Shown in pieces: positions 18,039-27,935 of a stretch of 54,583 bases of DNA. Source of the stretch: an uncultured Bacteroidia bacterium (GTDB lineage: Bacteria; Bacteroidota; Bacteroidia; Bacteroidales; Prolixibacteraceae); NCBI GenBank assembly GCA_903902325.1, contig CAIUUO010000192.1, positions 1 through 54,583 on the forward strand. Reading direction: 5' to 3'. How positions within the stretch are numbered: position 1 is the stretch's first letter; every line of letters begins with the position of its first letter. Below the pieces are notes generated by a model. It was not told where the DNA came from and ran no database searches. It saw only the letters and a program-made list of their open reading frames with translations. The position numbers and the translations under genes are program-made.

Positions 18039-20564
18039 CTATTTCTTACTAAGATTTTCATCCAATTGAATAACTCCTCCGGATTTGGTTTGTGCCTCGA
18101 ACTTGTGTGAAAGGGTTCGGAGACTCAACTTTTGTCCGTTTCTCGATAGAATTTTTACGCCAGTCACCTTTCCGTCTTTCCAGGACATATCGAGAACGAA
18201 TCCGCCACGTGCGCACAAACCGGTAACCGAACCTTCGGATAGAGCGGATGGCAATGATGGCAGTAACTGAATCTCATAACTTCCATCCTGATTGCGCGAC
18301 TGGCTTTGTAGCAGCATTTCGGCAATGGCAGCAGTAGCACCGAAATTTCCGTCGATCTGGAAAGGTGGGTGATTGTCAAACAAGTTCGGCAGCGTTTTGG
18401 TCGTTAAAAGAACGGATAATAATTTGTACGCATGATCGCCATCCTGCAGACGGTTCCACATATTTATTTTCCATGCAAGGCCCCAACCCGTACCATCATC
18501 TCCACGGGCTTCCAACGTTTTACGGGCAGCAGCAGCCAATTCAGGGGTACTGAGTGTGGTTATCTGGGTACCGGGAAATAAACCAAACAAATGGGAAGTA
18601 TGGCGGTGATGCGGATCGTTTTCCTTGTAATCTTCGGCCCATTCCAAAATACGACCTGTTGTTGGACTGATGCGGATTGGCGCCAGGCGATCCAGTGTTT
18701 TCCTGCATTCTGCACTAAAATCTGCATCGGTTCCTAAAATATCGCATGCTTCGATGCAATGAGTCAGCAGGTCGTGGATAATTTCCAGATCCATGGTTGC
18801 ACCATAGGTAAACACCGATTTTTGTCCGTTCGGAAGAAAGAATTCATTTTCGGGCGAATAGGATGGATTGGTAACCAGTTTCCCCGGACAAGCAGTTCCT
18901 GTAGGAGCCTCCACCAGAAAATCCATGATGAAGCGTGCTGCACCTTTCATCATCGGATAAGCACGCTCTTTCAGAAATTTTTTATCACCTGTGTAGGTGT
19001 AATGTTCCCACGGATGTTGTGCCAGCCAGGCAGATCCCATTGGCCATATTCCCTGCGGACCATCGGCCGGAGCAGTGAATCCCCAGGCATCGGTTAAATG
19101 ATGCACCACCCAGCCTCCGGCTCCATATTGCACTTTCGCCATGTGTTCTCCTGGCTTAACCAATGCTTCCGACAGGTCGAAAAGCGGAAGGTGCATTTCG
19201 GAAAGGTTGGTGATTTCGGCAGGCCAGTAATTCATCTGCAAATTGATGTTGGTATGGAAATCGGCATTCCATGGCGGATTCATTTGCCATGCCCAAAGCC
19301 CTTGCAAATTGGCAGGCATGCCTCCAGGACGAGAACTGCAAATCAGCAGATATCTTCCATACTGGAAAAAAGTTTCAACCAGCCCCTGATCGGCCTTTCC
19401 GGCAGCTTTGGCCATGTCGAGCCTCATATTGGTTGGCAGAGCCAACGTTTCGGGAGCAACCTGTCCAAGGTGAATGTCAACCCGGTTAAAAAGACGCTGG
19501 TGTTCTTTCAGGTGAGCAAGTTTAAGTTTCGAATAGCTTTTTGATGCAGCCTTGGCGATCATCTCCCTGCAATTGTTTGCCGGATCAATATTCAGTGAAT
19601 TCAAGTCGGCCGACATGTTTTGCATTCCCGGGTAATTGGTAGCTCCTGCAACTAACAGCGTCACTTCGTTTGCACCTGAAACTTTCAATATTCCGTTTTC
19701 AACGGTAACTTTTCCGCCTTTGGAAATGGCTTTTACGGATGCAGCAAAACTGATTCCACGTGGCTTTCCGTCTTTATCTTTGATGGGTAACCGGCCAGTC
19801 ATAACCAGCGAATTAGGATCTTTGGGATTCGCATTACAGCTTGCATCCTGCTGACGTTTCAGCGTAAGTGAAAAAGCTATCTTTGATTTTTTGCTTGCTG
19901 CAAAATGAACAACGATCACCCCGTTAACCGGAGAGGCAAATACTTCACGCAAGTAATTCACTCCGTTTGAAGTATAACTTGTGCTGGCAACCGCTGTGGC
20001 CAAATCCAGACTCCTGACATAATTGGTGGCCTCCATTTCTGGTGTGTCGAACCAGAGTTCGCCCAGCGACTGGTAGGGCTTGACACCCTGCGGACGACCC
20101 ATCATGGTTTTCCCTGCCAGTTTAACGGCTTCGTTGTTTTTACCGTCAAAAAGCAGCTTTTGTACCTCAGGTAAAGCTTTCAGCGCATCCGGATTACTCG
20201 GATCAAGTGAATAACCATCCCAGAGCGTACTTTCGTTTAGTTGAATCCTTTCGTCGGCAATACCCCCGAAAACCATGGCTCCCAACCTGCCGTTTCCCAC
20301 TGGTAAAGCTTCCTCCCATACTTTGGCCGGGGTTTGATACCACAACAGATAATGACCGTCAGGTTTTTCCCCACCATTGGTCACCTGTGCCCGATCAGCC
20401 CATTTCGCAGTTATTTTCGCGGGACGGACACTGGCCGGAACCAGTGGGTTGGCATCCTGTGCGATAACAGATTCACAACCGAAAAGGAAGATAATTAAAA
20501 AAGATAAAAATTTCATTTCATTTTTCATTTTGGTGGGGATTTGGGGGGGGGAAATGATTTTCAT
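18039..20564 (-). CDS. GH95 alpha-L-fucosidase / alpha-L-galactosidase
   Basis: The protein is 841 aa from ATG at 20564, which overlaps the GH2 stop as ATGA. Met13 (20528) or Met17 (20516) would give a more usual signal peptide ([13 protein letters not shown], cleaved after VIAQ). The N-terminal domain has the family signature [17 protein letters not shown] (about 85-101). The (alpha/alpha)6 barrel holds [14 protein letters not shown] (Asn439, Asn441), Glu572 in YSPENEF, and Asp738 in FQIDGNFG, corresponding to the acid Glu, paired Asn and Asp of characterised GH95 fucosidases. It is an inverting enzyme removing alpha-1,2-linked L-fucose or L-galactose. Nine C residues lie at codons 5-8 of the longer form, so the first start would be sensitive to slippage. 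Confidence 0.93.
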   Translation of the reverse strand: MKIISPPQIPTKMKNEMKFLSFLIIFLFGCESVIAQDANPLVPASVRPAKITAKWADRAQVTNGGEKPDGHYLLWYQTPAKVWEEALPVGNGRLGAMVFGGIADERIQLNESTLWDGYSLDPSNPDALKALPEVQKLLFDGKNNEAVKLAGKTMMGRPQGVKPYQSLGELWFDTPEMEATNYVRSLDLATAVASTSYTSNGVNYLREVFASPVNGVIVVHFAASKKSKIAFSLTLKRQQDASCNANPKDPNSLVMTGRLPIKDKDGKPRGISFAASVKAISKGGKVTVENGILKVSGANEVTLLVAGATNYPGMQNMSADLNSLNIDPANNCREMIAKAASKSYSKLKLAHLKEHQRLFNRVDIHLGQVAPETLALPTNMRLDMAKAAGKADQGLVETFFQYGRYLLICSSRPGGMPANLQGLWAWQMNPPWNADFHTNINLQMNYWPAEITNLSEMHLPLFDLSEALVKPGEHMAKVQYGAGGWVVHHLTDAWGFTAPADGPQGIWPMGSAWLAQHPWEHYTYTGDKKFLKERAYPMMKGAARFIMDFLVEAPTGTACPGKLVTNPSYSPENEFFLPNGQKSVFTYGATMDLEIIHDLLTHCIEACDILGTDADFSAECRKTLDRLAPIRISPTTGRILEWAEDYKENDPHHRHTSHLFGLFPGTQITTLSTPELAAAARKTLEARGDDGTGWGLAWKINMWNRLQDGDHAYKLLSVLLTTKTLPNLFDNHPPFQIDGNFGATAAIAEMLLQSQSRNQDGSYEIQLLPSLPSALSEGSVTGLCARGGFVLDMSWKDGKVTGVKILSRNGQKLSLRTLSHKFEAQTKSGGVIQLDENLSKK
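20543..20551. repeat. Nine-base G homopolymer at the GH2/GH95 junction
   Basis: The + strand reads nine consecutive G (nine C in the coding direction). It lies just after the GH2 stop, between the coupled GH95 ATG at 20564 and the in-frame ATG at 20528. A one-base change would put the long GH95 start out of frame while leaving the shorter starts unaffected. It is also a likely place for a sequencing length error. Confidence 0.85.
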
Positions 20565-23500
20565 TGCCCTACCGAAGAATTAAGCTGTTTGAAGTAATCT
20601 TCCTTGTTTGACTTCAGGCTGATGCGTGTTTGCCACCTTCGCGATTCAGGATCGCGGGCAATGCGCACCAGCACATGGTTCCAACCTTTTTCGAGCGGAA
20701 GATTTTCCAAATTCTCTTTCCCCGACAGACCTTCAGTGGCAAATAAAACACCGTTGACAAATACGCTCCTGTCCAGACGGCCTTCAACCACCAAATCCAG
20801 TTTGGGCATATCAGGCTCTACCAGCAAATTGACCATCGAACGCGGGCTGAAGACCCAGAAACTCAGAAACAGTTCACGGGTGCCTTGTCCCTGTCCGCGC
20901 CCAATACCCGAAGCTCTTGCCAAATCAAGAAACCCTTGGGTGTTGGTCTGGATCAGTTCTGGCTGACCTGCCGATTCGTATTTGGTGGTAAACTGCTGGT
21001 TGCCCATCTTCCCAATCTCATCAGACTGATTTCCGGTACCCTTGATAACGATTGCCTGCTCCAGACTTCCAACCGGCGACAATGCCTTACGGCTGTTTAA
21101 AGGTACTATTTTTAGCGAAACACCCAGGTTCTTTAACAATGTCTTCATTAATTCTTCCCCGTCAGATTTCAACAAAAACAAGTCCAGCGAACTCAAGTAT
21201 ATCTGTCCGGCGCCCCTCTGAACTTTAACAAAGGTTGCACCATCGGCTTTGGATTCACGCTCGCTGCGATAAACAGAGGCGGTTTTCACATTTTCACCCT
21301 GCCCGTTCCAGCGATTCCAATCGGTGTTGCACGCTTCAAGGAGAATCACTCCTTTTCTGACAGTTTCGCCGCTCAGACCATATCTTATGACCGGTTGTTT
21401 CATCATTTCCGAGAAATAGAAGTCTTTGTTATCAAGTGATCCTATCATCGGGTCGGCTTGTTTTTTAATGAATGATGTAGCTTTACGCTCTGTCAGTTCA
21501 AGTTTGAAGTTTAACAGGAAGTTCAGCTTTTCAAGGCCCTCCGGAGAAACACCCCAAACCAACACTTTTCCGCCGCTTGCCAGACAATCATCAATCATTA
21601 TTTTCGATGATGAATCAGCAGTCGGCCAAGTTCCGTCCACTACAATCAGTGAGAATTTTTTGCCCTTAGCATTTTCTACAAACGGAACACCTATTTCTGA
21701 CAAGCGGTTTTTCAGAATACTGTTGACTCCGGAGATCATTCCAACCTCGTTCATGTTGGAATTAGCAGTTGTGGCAGGACTAACAGAAGAAACTTTGGGT
21801 TCAATTACAAACGGTTTGACCGGTGTGGAATTGATTGCCTGAATGGCAAAAAACAGTGGCCAGGGTCTGTACAAAGGCAAACTGTTGTCGTAGCCAGGGT
21901 TTATAGTACTGGTATATGGACCAATTCTTTCGGGCTGAACTCCGGGAATTCCTTCCTGAAATGCCGGAAAGAAAATCCCGTCTTCTGGTTTCGGAGCGCG
22001 GGTAGTGTCACTCAATCCGAATTCCAGCGGTTTAATTCCGTACCAAACAATATTGAACACGCTGGTATAACTGGCTTTGTATTTTTGTTGTTTCCCAATC
22101 AAATCATATGCTTCCCTGGCAAGACCTTCCATGCGGCCTTGCTGTGATTCGAAGGCGCGGTTGCCATTGATGGCCGAAATTTGTTTGGGTGTACCGTAGT
22201 ATCCCATCCCGGTTTCTCCTACACCCCAGGGTTTTCCTTCGGATGACCATTTTTTCATCGAGCCCTCGTTGCCATAATGGCCAATTACTGTTGGAAGATC
22301 GGTTGGACGCATGTCTTCTCCGTCGCCGGAGATCCAGCCGCGGGTAGAATCCAAACTCTTTACGATTTTTATCCAGTTGTTGATCTCGTCAATCTGGCGT
22401 TGGACCATTGTTTCCGGTGCATGAAATACGTTAATGACTACCGGTACGGTTTCGTTGCACACGCTCCATCCGAAAATCGCGGGATGGTTGCGGTCGCGCA
22501 TCACCAGGCTTTTTACATGTTTTTTGCAGTAAATCCAGTAACTGTCCGAGTCCATTTTCGGACCGCCATCGCTAGACCAGATTCCGGTTTCATCTAAAAC
22601 GCAAATACCCATTTCGTCGGCCATGTCCAGGTAAAAGGACGGATACGGCTGCGCATGCAGGCGCACTGCGTTGGCATTGGCCTCTTTCAGCATTTTGAAC
22701 CAGCCCCAGGCATAGCGGCGCGTCATTTGTGCAATGCCCATAAAATGCCACGAGTCACCTTTCAAAACAATAGGCTTTCCGTTCAACTGAAACTCGGTTC
22801 CTTTGATCAGGAACTGGCGCCAGCCAAAACGGGTGTATTTGGTATCTGCAACCAGTTTCTTTGAGGTATTTACACTGATAATTGCCCCGTACAGATTTGG
22901 TGAATCAGGCGTCCAGTTTTTCAGTTTGCCATCCACTTTTTTACTCAGTTTTACCAGGATGCTGTCGCCGGCTTTGATTTTGACTTTTCCGGCGGATTCG
23001 ATACTTAAAACTTCGTCTTTTAAAACACCGTTATCAACCGGTAACATGTTAACGTCGGTAGTTGCCGGTTTTTCCCAACTCCGGACTGAAGCATGCAAAT
23101 TTGCAGTCTGCGTTTTTTTCGTGTTGTTTCTGAGGGTCACAGCAAAAGTGAGCTGATCGTTTTGAACATCGGGCTGCACAAACACATTGGAGATGGATAA
23201 CTTCGGCAGCGCGATCAGCGAAACATCCTGCCAGATCCCGGCGATGTGCTGGCCCCAAAATGAGCCTGCCACGTAATTGCGACGTCCGTATTTGCCCGGA
23301 ACATCAGTCAGACTGGCCTTGGCCACGCCCACCAAAATTTCGTTGGAACCTTTTTTCAGAAGCGAAGTTACATCCAGTTCTGTGGGGAAAAAGATATCAA
23401 GGTTCTCGCCCGCCAGATGCCCGTTCACATAGATTTTGGCAAAACCGGCAATGGCTTCAAAGTGTAGGTTTATCTGTTTTACGTCCCAGTTTTCAGGAAG

Positions 23501-23905
23501 AATAAAGTCCTTTTTCATCCATCCCATCTGGGCTCTTTCCCATGATTTTGGGTACGAAGGAAATGTCAGAAAATCGCCACCTTCGCCTCTCGAGAATGAG
23601 TTTGCATTCCACGGGGAAGGAACTTTCAATGGCACCGAGTCCCAATGAAATGTGTCGGGCCGCGCAAATTTGGCCATGTTGGTTTCGTAAACCGGCATAA
23701 ACTGCCATTTCCCGTTCAGGCGCAATTCGTCGCGTAATGGTTTTTCCGCTTCGTTTACAAAGCCGTGCATCGGATTAAATACCTGCGTGTAGGTTTGTTG
23801 CGCATTCAATTTCTGGACAAAAAATAGGAATTCCAATCCAATCAAACAAAAAAAGAATATTCCTTTTCCCGTGTTCAGGCTTCGTCTGCTAAAAATCTTA
23901 GTCAT
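20561..23905 (-). CDS. GH2 beta-glycosidase, 1114 aa, first of a tandem pair
   Basis: A hydrophobic leader spans about residues 14-35. The GH2 order is complete: jelly-roll sugar-binding domain (55-235; [24 protein letters not shown]), immunoglobulin-like domain (236-370), and TIM barrel from FGWRQF. Glu485 in [15 protein letters not shown] is the acid/base and Glu564 in GVGETG the nucleophile. About 500 residues follow the barrel, longer than in simple beta-galactosidases, including a Rossmann-like segment and a C-terminal beta-domain. GH2 covers beta-galactosidase, beta-mannosidase and beta-(gluc/galact)uronidase; I cannot choose among these from sequence. It starts 38 bases after the paralogue at 23944-26856 and overlaps GH95 by four bases. 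Confidence 0.92.
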   Translation of the reverse strand: MTKIFSRRSLNTGKGIFFFCLIGLEFLFFVQKLNAQQTYTQVFNPMHGFVNEAEKPLRDELRLNGKWQFMPVYETNMAKFARPDTFHWDSVPLKVPSPWNANSFSRGEGGDFLTFPSYPKSWERAQMGWMKKDFILPENWDVKQINLHFEAIAGFAKIYVNGHLAGENLDIFFPTELDVTSLLKKGSNEILVGVAKASLTDVPGKYGRRNYVAGSFWGQHIAGIWQDVSLIALPKLSISNVFVQPDVQNDQLTFAVTLRNNTKKTQTANLHASVRSWEKPATTDVNMLPVDNGVLKDEVLSIESAGKVKIKAGDSILVKLSKKVDGKLKNWTPDSPNLYGAIISVNTSKKLVADTKYTRFGWRQFLIKGTEFQLNGKPIVLKGDSWHFMGIAQMTRRYAWGWFKMLKEANANAVRLHAQPYPSFYLDMADEMGICVLDETGIWSSDGGPKMDSDSYWIYCKKHVKSLVMRDRNHPAIFGWSVCNETVPVVINVFHAPETMVQRQIDEINNWIKIVKSLDSTRGWISGDGEDMRPTDLPTVIGHYGNEGSMKKWSSEGKPWGVGETGMGYYGTPKQISAINGNRAFESQQGRMEGLAREAYDLIGKQQKYKASYTSVFNIVWYGIKPLEFGLSDTTRAPKPEDGIFFPAFQEGIPGVQPERIGPYTSTINPGYDNSLPLYRPWPLFFAIQAINSTPVKPFVIEPKVSSVSPATTANSNMNEVGMISGVNSILKNRLSEIGVPFVENAKGKKFSLIVVDGTWPTADSSSKIMIDDCLASGGKVLVWGVSPEGLEKLNFLLNFKLELTERKATSFIKKQADPMIGSLDNKDFYFSEMMKQPVIRYGLSGETVRKGVILLEACNTDWNRWNGQGENVKTASVYRSERESKADGATFVKVQRGAGQIYLSSLDLFLLKSDGEELMKTLLKNLGVSLKIVPLNSRKALSPVGSLEQAIVIKGTGNQSDEIGKMGNQQFTTKYESAGQPELIQTNTQGFLDLARASGIGRGQGQGTRELFLSFWVFSPRSMVNLLVEPDMPKLDLVVEGRLDRSVFVNGVLFATEGLSGKENLENLPLEKGWNHVLVRIARDPESRRWQTRISLKSNKEDYFKQLNSSVGQ

Positions 23906-23943
23906 ACTTGTTATGTTATTCTGTTAATTGTTTTAACATCCAT

Positions 23944-26856
23944 TTATTTTTTGTTGTCAACCGGACCATCAAGCAGCAAATCGTGTTTCTTATTTTTCCC
24001 TGTATTCAGATTATTCTCATCCCCTGAATTCAGTTCGATTCGTAAAGCCTGGCATAGTGACTTCCAGAAAACCATAGTTTTTTTCTGTGAGATTTTATAA
24101 TCAAGGCTGGAAATCCACAATTGCGACCGTTTCAGTGGAATTTTCACCAGAGCTGCTCCGGGAGATTTTTGCAAATGTTCGTACAAGACAACCTGCGCAC
24201 ATTTCCGGTTTTCACCGACCTGGTTAAACAGCGACCAATCGATATTGGACGCTTCCAAAACCACGATACCCTGTTTGACCACTTCGCCAGACAAGCCTTG
24301 TTTCAGAATTTTACGGTCGCCATCGTTTTCGGAAAAATAGAGATCAGGCAAATGAAAATATTTTCCAATTTCACTATCCGGATTGCTTTTCAGGGAAGTG
24401 GCCTGCCGATCAGTTAACTCCAGTTTAGCAGGAAGCAAACCGTTAAGCGCCGAAGATATTTTACCGTCTGAAATCATCACCCAGATTAATCCGCCTTTGG
24501 CTTCAACCTTTCCGATTATCTTTTTTGCCTGCTTTAATTGTTCCTCCGTCACATTTTCACCATCAACTATTACCAGCTTAGCTGATTTGTCATTCGAAAG
24601 ATTAATTCCAAAAGAGGAAAGCTGTTTGGCCAGTTTGCTTTCCGCTTTCCCAATGAAATATGCTTCAGGATAAATGGGTTCCGGAAATGCAGGTTTCCCT
24701 GTTTCCGTTTGTGGCAGATAATGATCCCATTTGCAGGGAAGGGGCTCTTTACCCGACAAGGCGGCCTGTAACGCTTCAAACATTGGCAGGGGCTTGTAGA
24801 GTGGCAAATCCGGATCCAGCCCCGGGTTAAAGGTTGAAACATAAGGGGGAATGCGCTCCATCTGATAACCCGGCTTTCCTTCTTCATAGGGCAAACCTGC
24901 AAATATACCATCCGTAAGTTCAGGCAGGCGCGAATATTCGTTATATCCCAGGTTCATGTGTTCAATGCCAAACCAGCAAACTTCGGAAGGAGAGAAATAA
25001 TCCAAAAGCGGGCGAGCCATTTTTACGACATTTTGATACACGTCAATGGCGAGCGCTTCGCTTCTTCCGTAGTAGGATTCATAGGCTTTTTCACCCACAA
25101 ACTGATAAAGATCCTTGGGTTTCCCGTAATAAGTAGCACCTGACTCGCCTATGACCAGCGGTTTATTCATCTCTTTTGGCAAACGATCGAGACTCATTCC
25201 GTGTCCAAAATGCTTGCTCCAGACGGCCAGATTCCCATGCATATCTTCGTCGCCGTCATCTGTAATGAAATTTCTTGTCGGATCAAGCAAAGCGGGACGC
25301 TGAGCCAATTCAACAATTTTGTCGTCCCACACTTTCGCCAGCTCAGGCGCCGGTTTGTTGTACATCGAAATGGCGAACAATTCATTGCCTGCGCTCCAGC
25401 CTATCACCGATGGATGGTTTCTGTCGCGCATCACCAATGCATCCAGATGCGCGGCAGTTCGTTTCCAGGTAATTTCTTCCTCGAAATTCAGGGACAGTGA
25501 ACTTCCGAAAAGTGCACCTTCGTCGAGTACCATCAAACCCATTTCGTCGGCAAGGTCGTAATACATCCGCGGCCAGGGTTGGGCATGAAGCCGGACACAG
25601 TTTCCGCCAAAATCCTGAATCATTTTGAACCAGGCCCAGGCAAAACGACGCGAACAGATGTAAGCCCCAAACGGATGCTGAATATCCGCAAAACATTGAA
25701 TCCGGGTTCCATTCAGGTAAAAATCATTTCCTTTTGCCAAAAACTGCCGCCAGCCAAACCGTTCGGTTTTGCAATCAATCGTTTTCTTTTCGCTCGTCAA
25801 CTGAAGTTCGGCGTTATATAGATTTGGGTTACCGGGACTCCATAATTTCAGTTTCCCTTGAACTTTAGAAATCAGACTTATTTTCTTTGATTCGCCCGGA
25901 TTTAGAGTCAATTGATTCGCCGGAAGTTCCATGGCTTTGCTGCCCAGATCCCATTCAATTTCCGGTGCTGAAAGAACATCCTTTGCTGCTTTATTCAGCC
26001 ACTCTGTAATATTCCCGGAAAGTGAAATTGTTTGGGACTTTTGTGTTTGATTGATCATTTCTACCTCAAATTCAAGTTCGTCTTTGTCGACATTGGGCTT
26101 GACGAAAATATTGGTGATCCGGACCGGAGGAACGGCCCACATAAAAACGTCCTGCCAGATTCCGGCAAGGTTGTCGGTATTCGATCCGGGAGGATAAGTG
26201 GAGCGGAAATATTTGTACTTCTCACTCGTCTTATCGAAAAGCCGGCGATGACGCACACCGACCATCAATTCGTTGGATGTTTTGATTTTCACGAAATCGG
26301 TGATGTCCACATCAAATGGCATATAATCTCCAAAGTTTTCTGCCACCTGCCGGCCGTTGATCAGAACGACAAAATCACCCATTACCGCCTCAAAATGCAA
26401 TATGATTCGTTCACCGTTCCATGCTTCCGGCACTTCGAAATTACGTCTCAACCATCCCATCCGCACACTTTCCCAACTTTGCGGGTAACTGGGGTAATAA
26501 ACCGAAGAAGGAGCATAGGGCGAATTTGTCCCTTTGCCAACCTTGCTGCCACCGCCCCATCCGTTCACATTCCATGGAGAAGGAATTTTAATTTTTGTTT
26601 GTTCCCATTTGCCTTCCAGCGGCGCCGTCAAGGTGGGTGCCAGACCTTTCCCAGGTTTCCAGTCATTGGGAATGGCCACCGGTTGAAAATCCCAGGTTCC
26701 ATTCAGGCAGATTTCCTGACGAAATGGTTTTTCCTGTGGTTTCACCATACCTTCAGCCGGGGAAATGTCGCGTTTGAACACAACTCCGCCTGCATGAACC
26801 TGCATTGTAAACAGTGTAAGAAATAGTAAAATCTGAAAACAATTTTTCTGATTCAT
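23944..26856 (-). CDS. GH2 beta-glycosidase, 970 aa, second of a tandem pair
   Basis: Signal peptide at residues 1-22 (ending QVHA). Jelly-roll domain (45-245) with LNGTWDF, KIPSPWN and VLINGRQVAE; Ig-like domain; barrel from RFGWRQF (366). Glu492 in DRNHPSVIGWSAGNE is the acid/base and Glu571 in VIGESGATYYGKP the nucleophile. It shares domain order and many motifs (HFEA, AGIWQDV, RLHAQPWP, LADEMG, YYG-x-PK) with the GH2 at 20561-23905, so they are paralogues. The second is about 140 aa shorter at the C-terminus. Neofunctionalisation towards different sugars of one substrate is likely but not shown. It follows GH43 by 16 bases. Confidence 0.92.
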   Translation of the reverse strand: MNQKNCFQILLFLTLFTMQVHAGGVVFKRDISPAEGMVKPQEKPFRQEICLNGTWDFQPVAIPNDWKPGKGLAPTLTAPLEGKWEQTKIKIPSPWNVNGWGGGSKVGKGTNSPYAPSSVYYPSYPQSWESVRMGWLRRNFEVPEAWNGERIILHFEAVMGDFVVLINGRQVAENFGDYMPFDVDITDFVKIKTSNELMVGVRHRRLFDKTSEKYKYFRSTYPPGSNTDNLAGIWQDVFMWAVPPVRITNIFVKPNVDKDELEFEVEMINQTQKSQTISLSGNITEWLNKAAKDVLSAPEIEWDLGSKAMELPANQLTLNPGESKKISLISKVQGKLKLWSPGNPNLYNAELQLTSEKKTIDCKTERFGWRQFLAKGNDFYLNGTRIQCFADIQHPFGAYICSRRFAWAWFKMIQDFGGNCVRLHAQPWPRMYYDLADEMGLMVLDEGALFGSSLSLNFEEEITWKRTAAHLDALVMRDRNHPSVIGWSAGNELFAISMYNKPAPELAKVWDDKIVELAQRPALLDPTRNFITDDGDEDMHGNLAVWSKHFGHGMSLDRLPKEMNKPLVIGESGATYYGKPKDLYQFVGEKAYESYYGRSEALAIDVYQNVVKMARPLLDYFSPSEVCWFGIEHMNLGYNEYSRLPELTDGIFAGLPYEEGKPGYQMERIPPYVSTFNPGLDPDLPLYKPLPMFEALQAALSGKEPLPCKWDHYLPQTETGKPAFPEPIYPEAYFIGKAESKLAKQLSSFGINLSNDKSAKLVIVDGENVTEEQLKQAKKIIGKVEAKGGLIWVMISDGKISSALNGLLPAKLELTDRQATSLKSNPDSEIGKYFHLPDLYFSENDGDRKILKQGLSGEVVKQGIVVLEASNIDWSLFNQVGENRKCAQVVLYEHLQKSPGAALVKIPLKRSQLWISSLDYKISQKKTMVFWKSLCQALRIELNSGDENNLNTGKNKKHDLLLDGPVDNKK

Positions 26857-26872
26857 CGTTATTGCTTCTTTC

Positions 26873-27910
26873 TTATTTTGAATATTCCTTGATAGAGATT
26901 GTGTCCCGTTCCTGCTTGGTATTTTTGAATGGTACGGCAGCTTTCACAGAAGGCGTGTTTCCGTTTTTAAATTTTGGCCAGCCTTTTTCTTTGTCCCAAA
27001 CAAGTTCGTCCAACATTCCCTGCCTGCCAACTCCAAAATTGGCAACATTAAACGAATGATAGAGGTAAAAATATCTTTTGTCCTGGGTTATTACCAGGGT
27101 GCCATGCCCGGGACAGCGCCATACATCGCCTCCCTGCAAAATAGGTTCCGGGAGTTGTTCCCATCCCGACCGTAAATCTTTCGAACGGGCAACCCGGATG
27201 CAGTATGCACATTGGTTGTTGCAGCATCCCCCATTGGAATAAAATAAGTAGTAAATCCCGTCATGTTTTGTTAGACAAGGTCCTTCATCATCTCCACCGC
27301 CTTTCCAACCTTGTGCATAGTCAGAAAACGTAAAATGCTCACCCACCAAATGAAGCCCATCCTTGCTTAATTCGGAACAAAGCAGTTCAACTTTACGTCC
27401 CTTGGTTAATCCGTATGCTTTCCATGTGATATACATTTTTTTATCGTCATCCTGAAAAACGAAGGCATCGATGGCTTCCTCTCCCCATTCGATAATAATT
27501 CCCTGATCGGTAAATCCTTTGTGTATATCCTTTGTTGTTGCAACGCCAATACATGAAACATGATCACTCTTTCGTTTAGCCGTGTAATAAGCAAAATAAG
27601 TCCCATCCTTGTAATACAATTCAGGAGCCCAAAAGTCATTGGATGCCCATGAAGGTCGTTCATTAAAAATAGGACCAATCTTCTTCCAGTTAATCAAATC
27701 TGTCGATTCGTACAAAGGATAACAGGGAATTTTATTTCCGCTGGTTCCGGCAGCATAATATGTTTTTCCAACACGAATAATGGTCGGATCGGGAAAGTCA
27801 CCGGCAATAACCGGGTTTTGGTATATTTGTGGAATTTGATTCTGCCCGAAAGAAGGCGAACTGATCATAACGATCCATAAAAGTATCTGTAATTTCATTC
27901 GCTTTATCAT
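26873..27910 (-). CDS. GH43 family glycosidase (arabinofuranosidase/xylosidase type)
   Basis: The protein is 345 aa with a signal peptide ending near residue 23 (SFGQ). The five-bladed propeller acids are visible: Asp41 in GDFPDP (base), Asp148 in EEAIDAFVF (pKa modulator) and Glu209 in GGGDDEGPC (acid). The length fits a single-domain GH43 without a C-terminal beta-sandwich. A Cys-rich stretch, NGGCCNNQCAYC (227-238), is unusual and could bind metal or form disulfides. GH43 inverts alpha-L-arabinofuranosides, beta-xylosides or beta-galactosides; the subfamily cannot be assigned by eye. It lies between the GH2 pair and the 840-aa GH95-like gene with gaps of 16 and 25 bases. Confidence 0.9.
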   Translation of the reverse strand: MIKRMKLQILLWIVMISSPSFGQNQIPQIYQNPVIAGDFPDPTIIRVGKTYYAAGTSGNKIPCYPLYESTDLINWKKIGPIFNERPSWASNDFWAPELYYKDGTYFAYYTAKRKSDHVSCIGVATTKDIHKGFTDQGIIIEWGEEAIDAFVFQDDDKKMYITWKAYGLTKGRKVELLCSELSKDGLHLVGEHFTFSDYAQGWKGGGDDEGPCLTKHDGIYYLFYSNGGCCNNQCAYCIRVARSKDLRSGWEQLPEPILQGGDVWRCPGHGTLVITQDKRYFYLYHSFNVANFGVGRQGMLDELVWDKEKGWPKFKNGNTPSVKAAVPFKNTKQERDTISIKEYSK

Positions 27911-27935
27911 AAATTTCTAAATTTCAATATTGAGT

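Noticed and set aside
26032-26826. Long open frame of 264 codons on the plus strand
   Set aside because: It lies entirely antisense to the well-supported GH2 gene at 23944-26856, has no domain I recognise and fits a mirror of GH2 codon usage.
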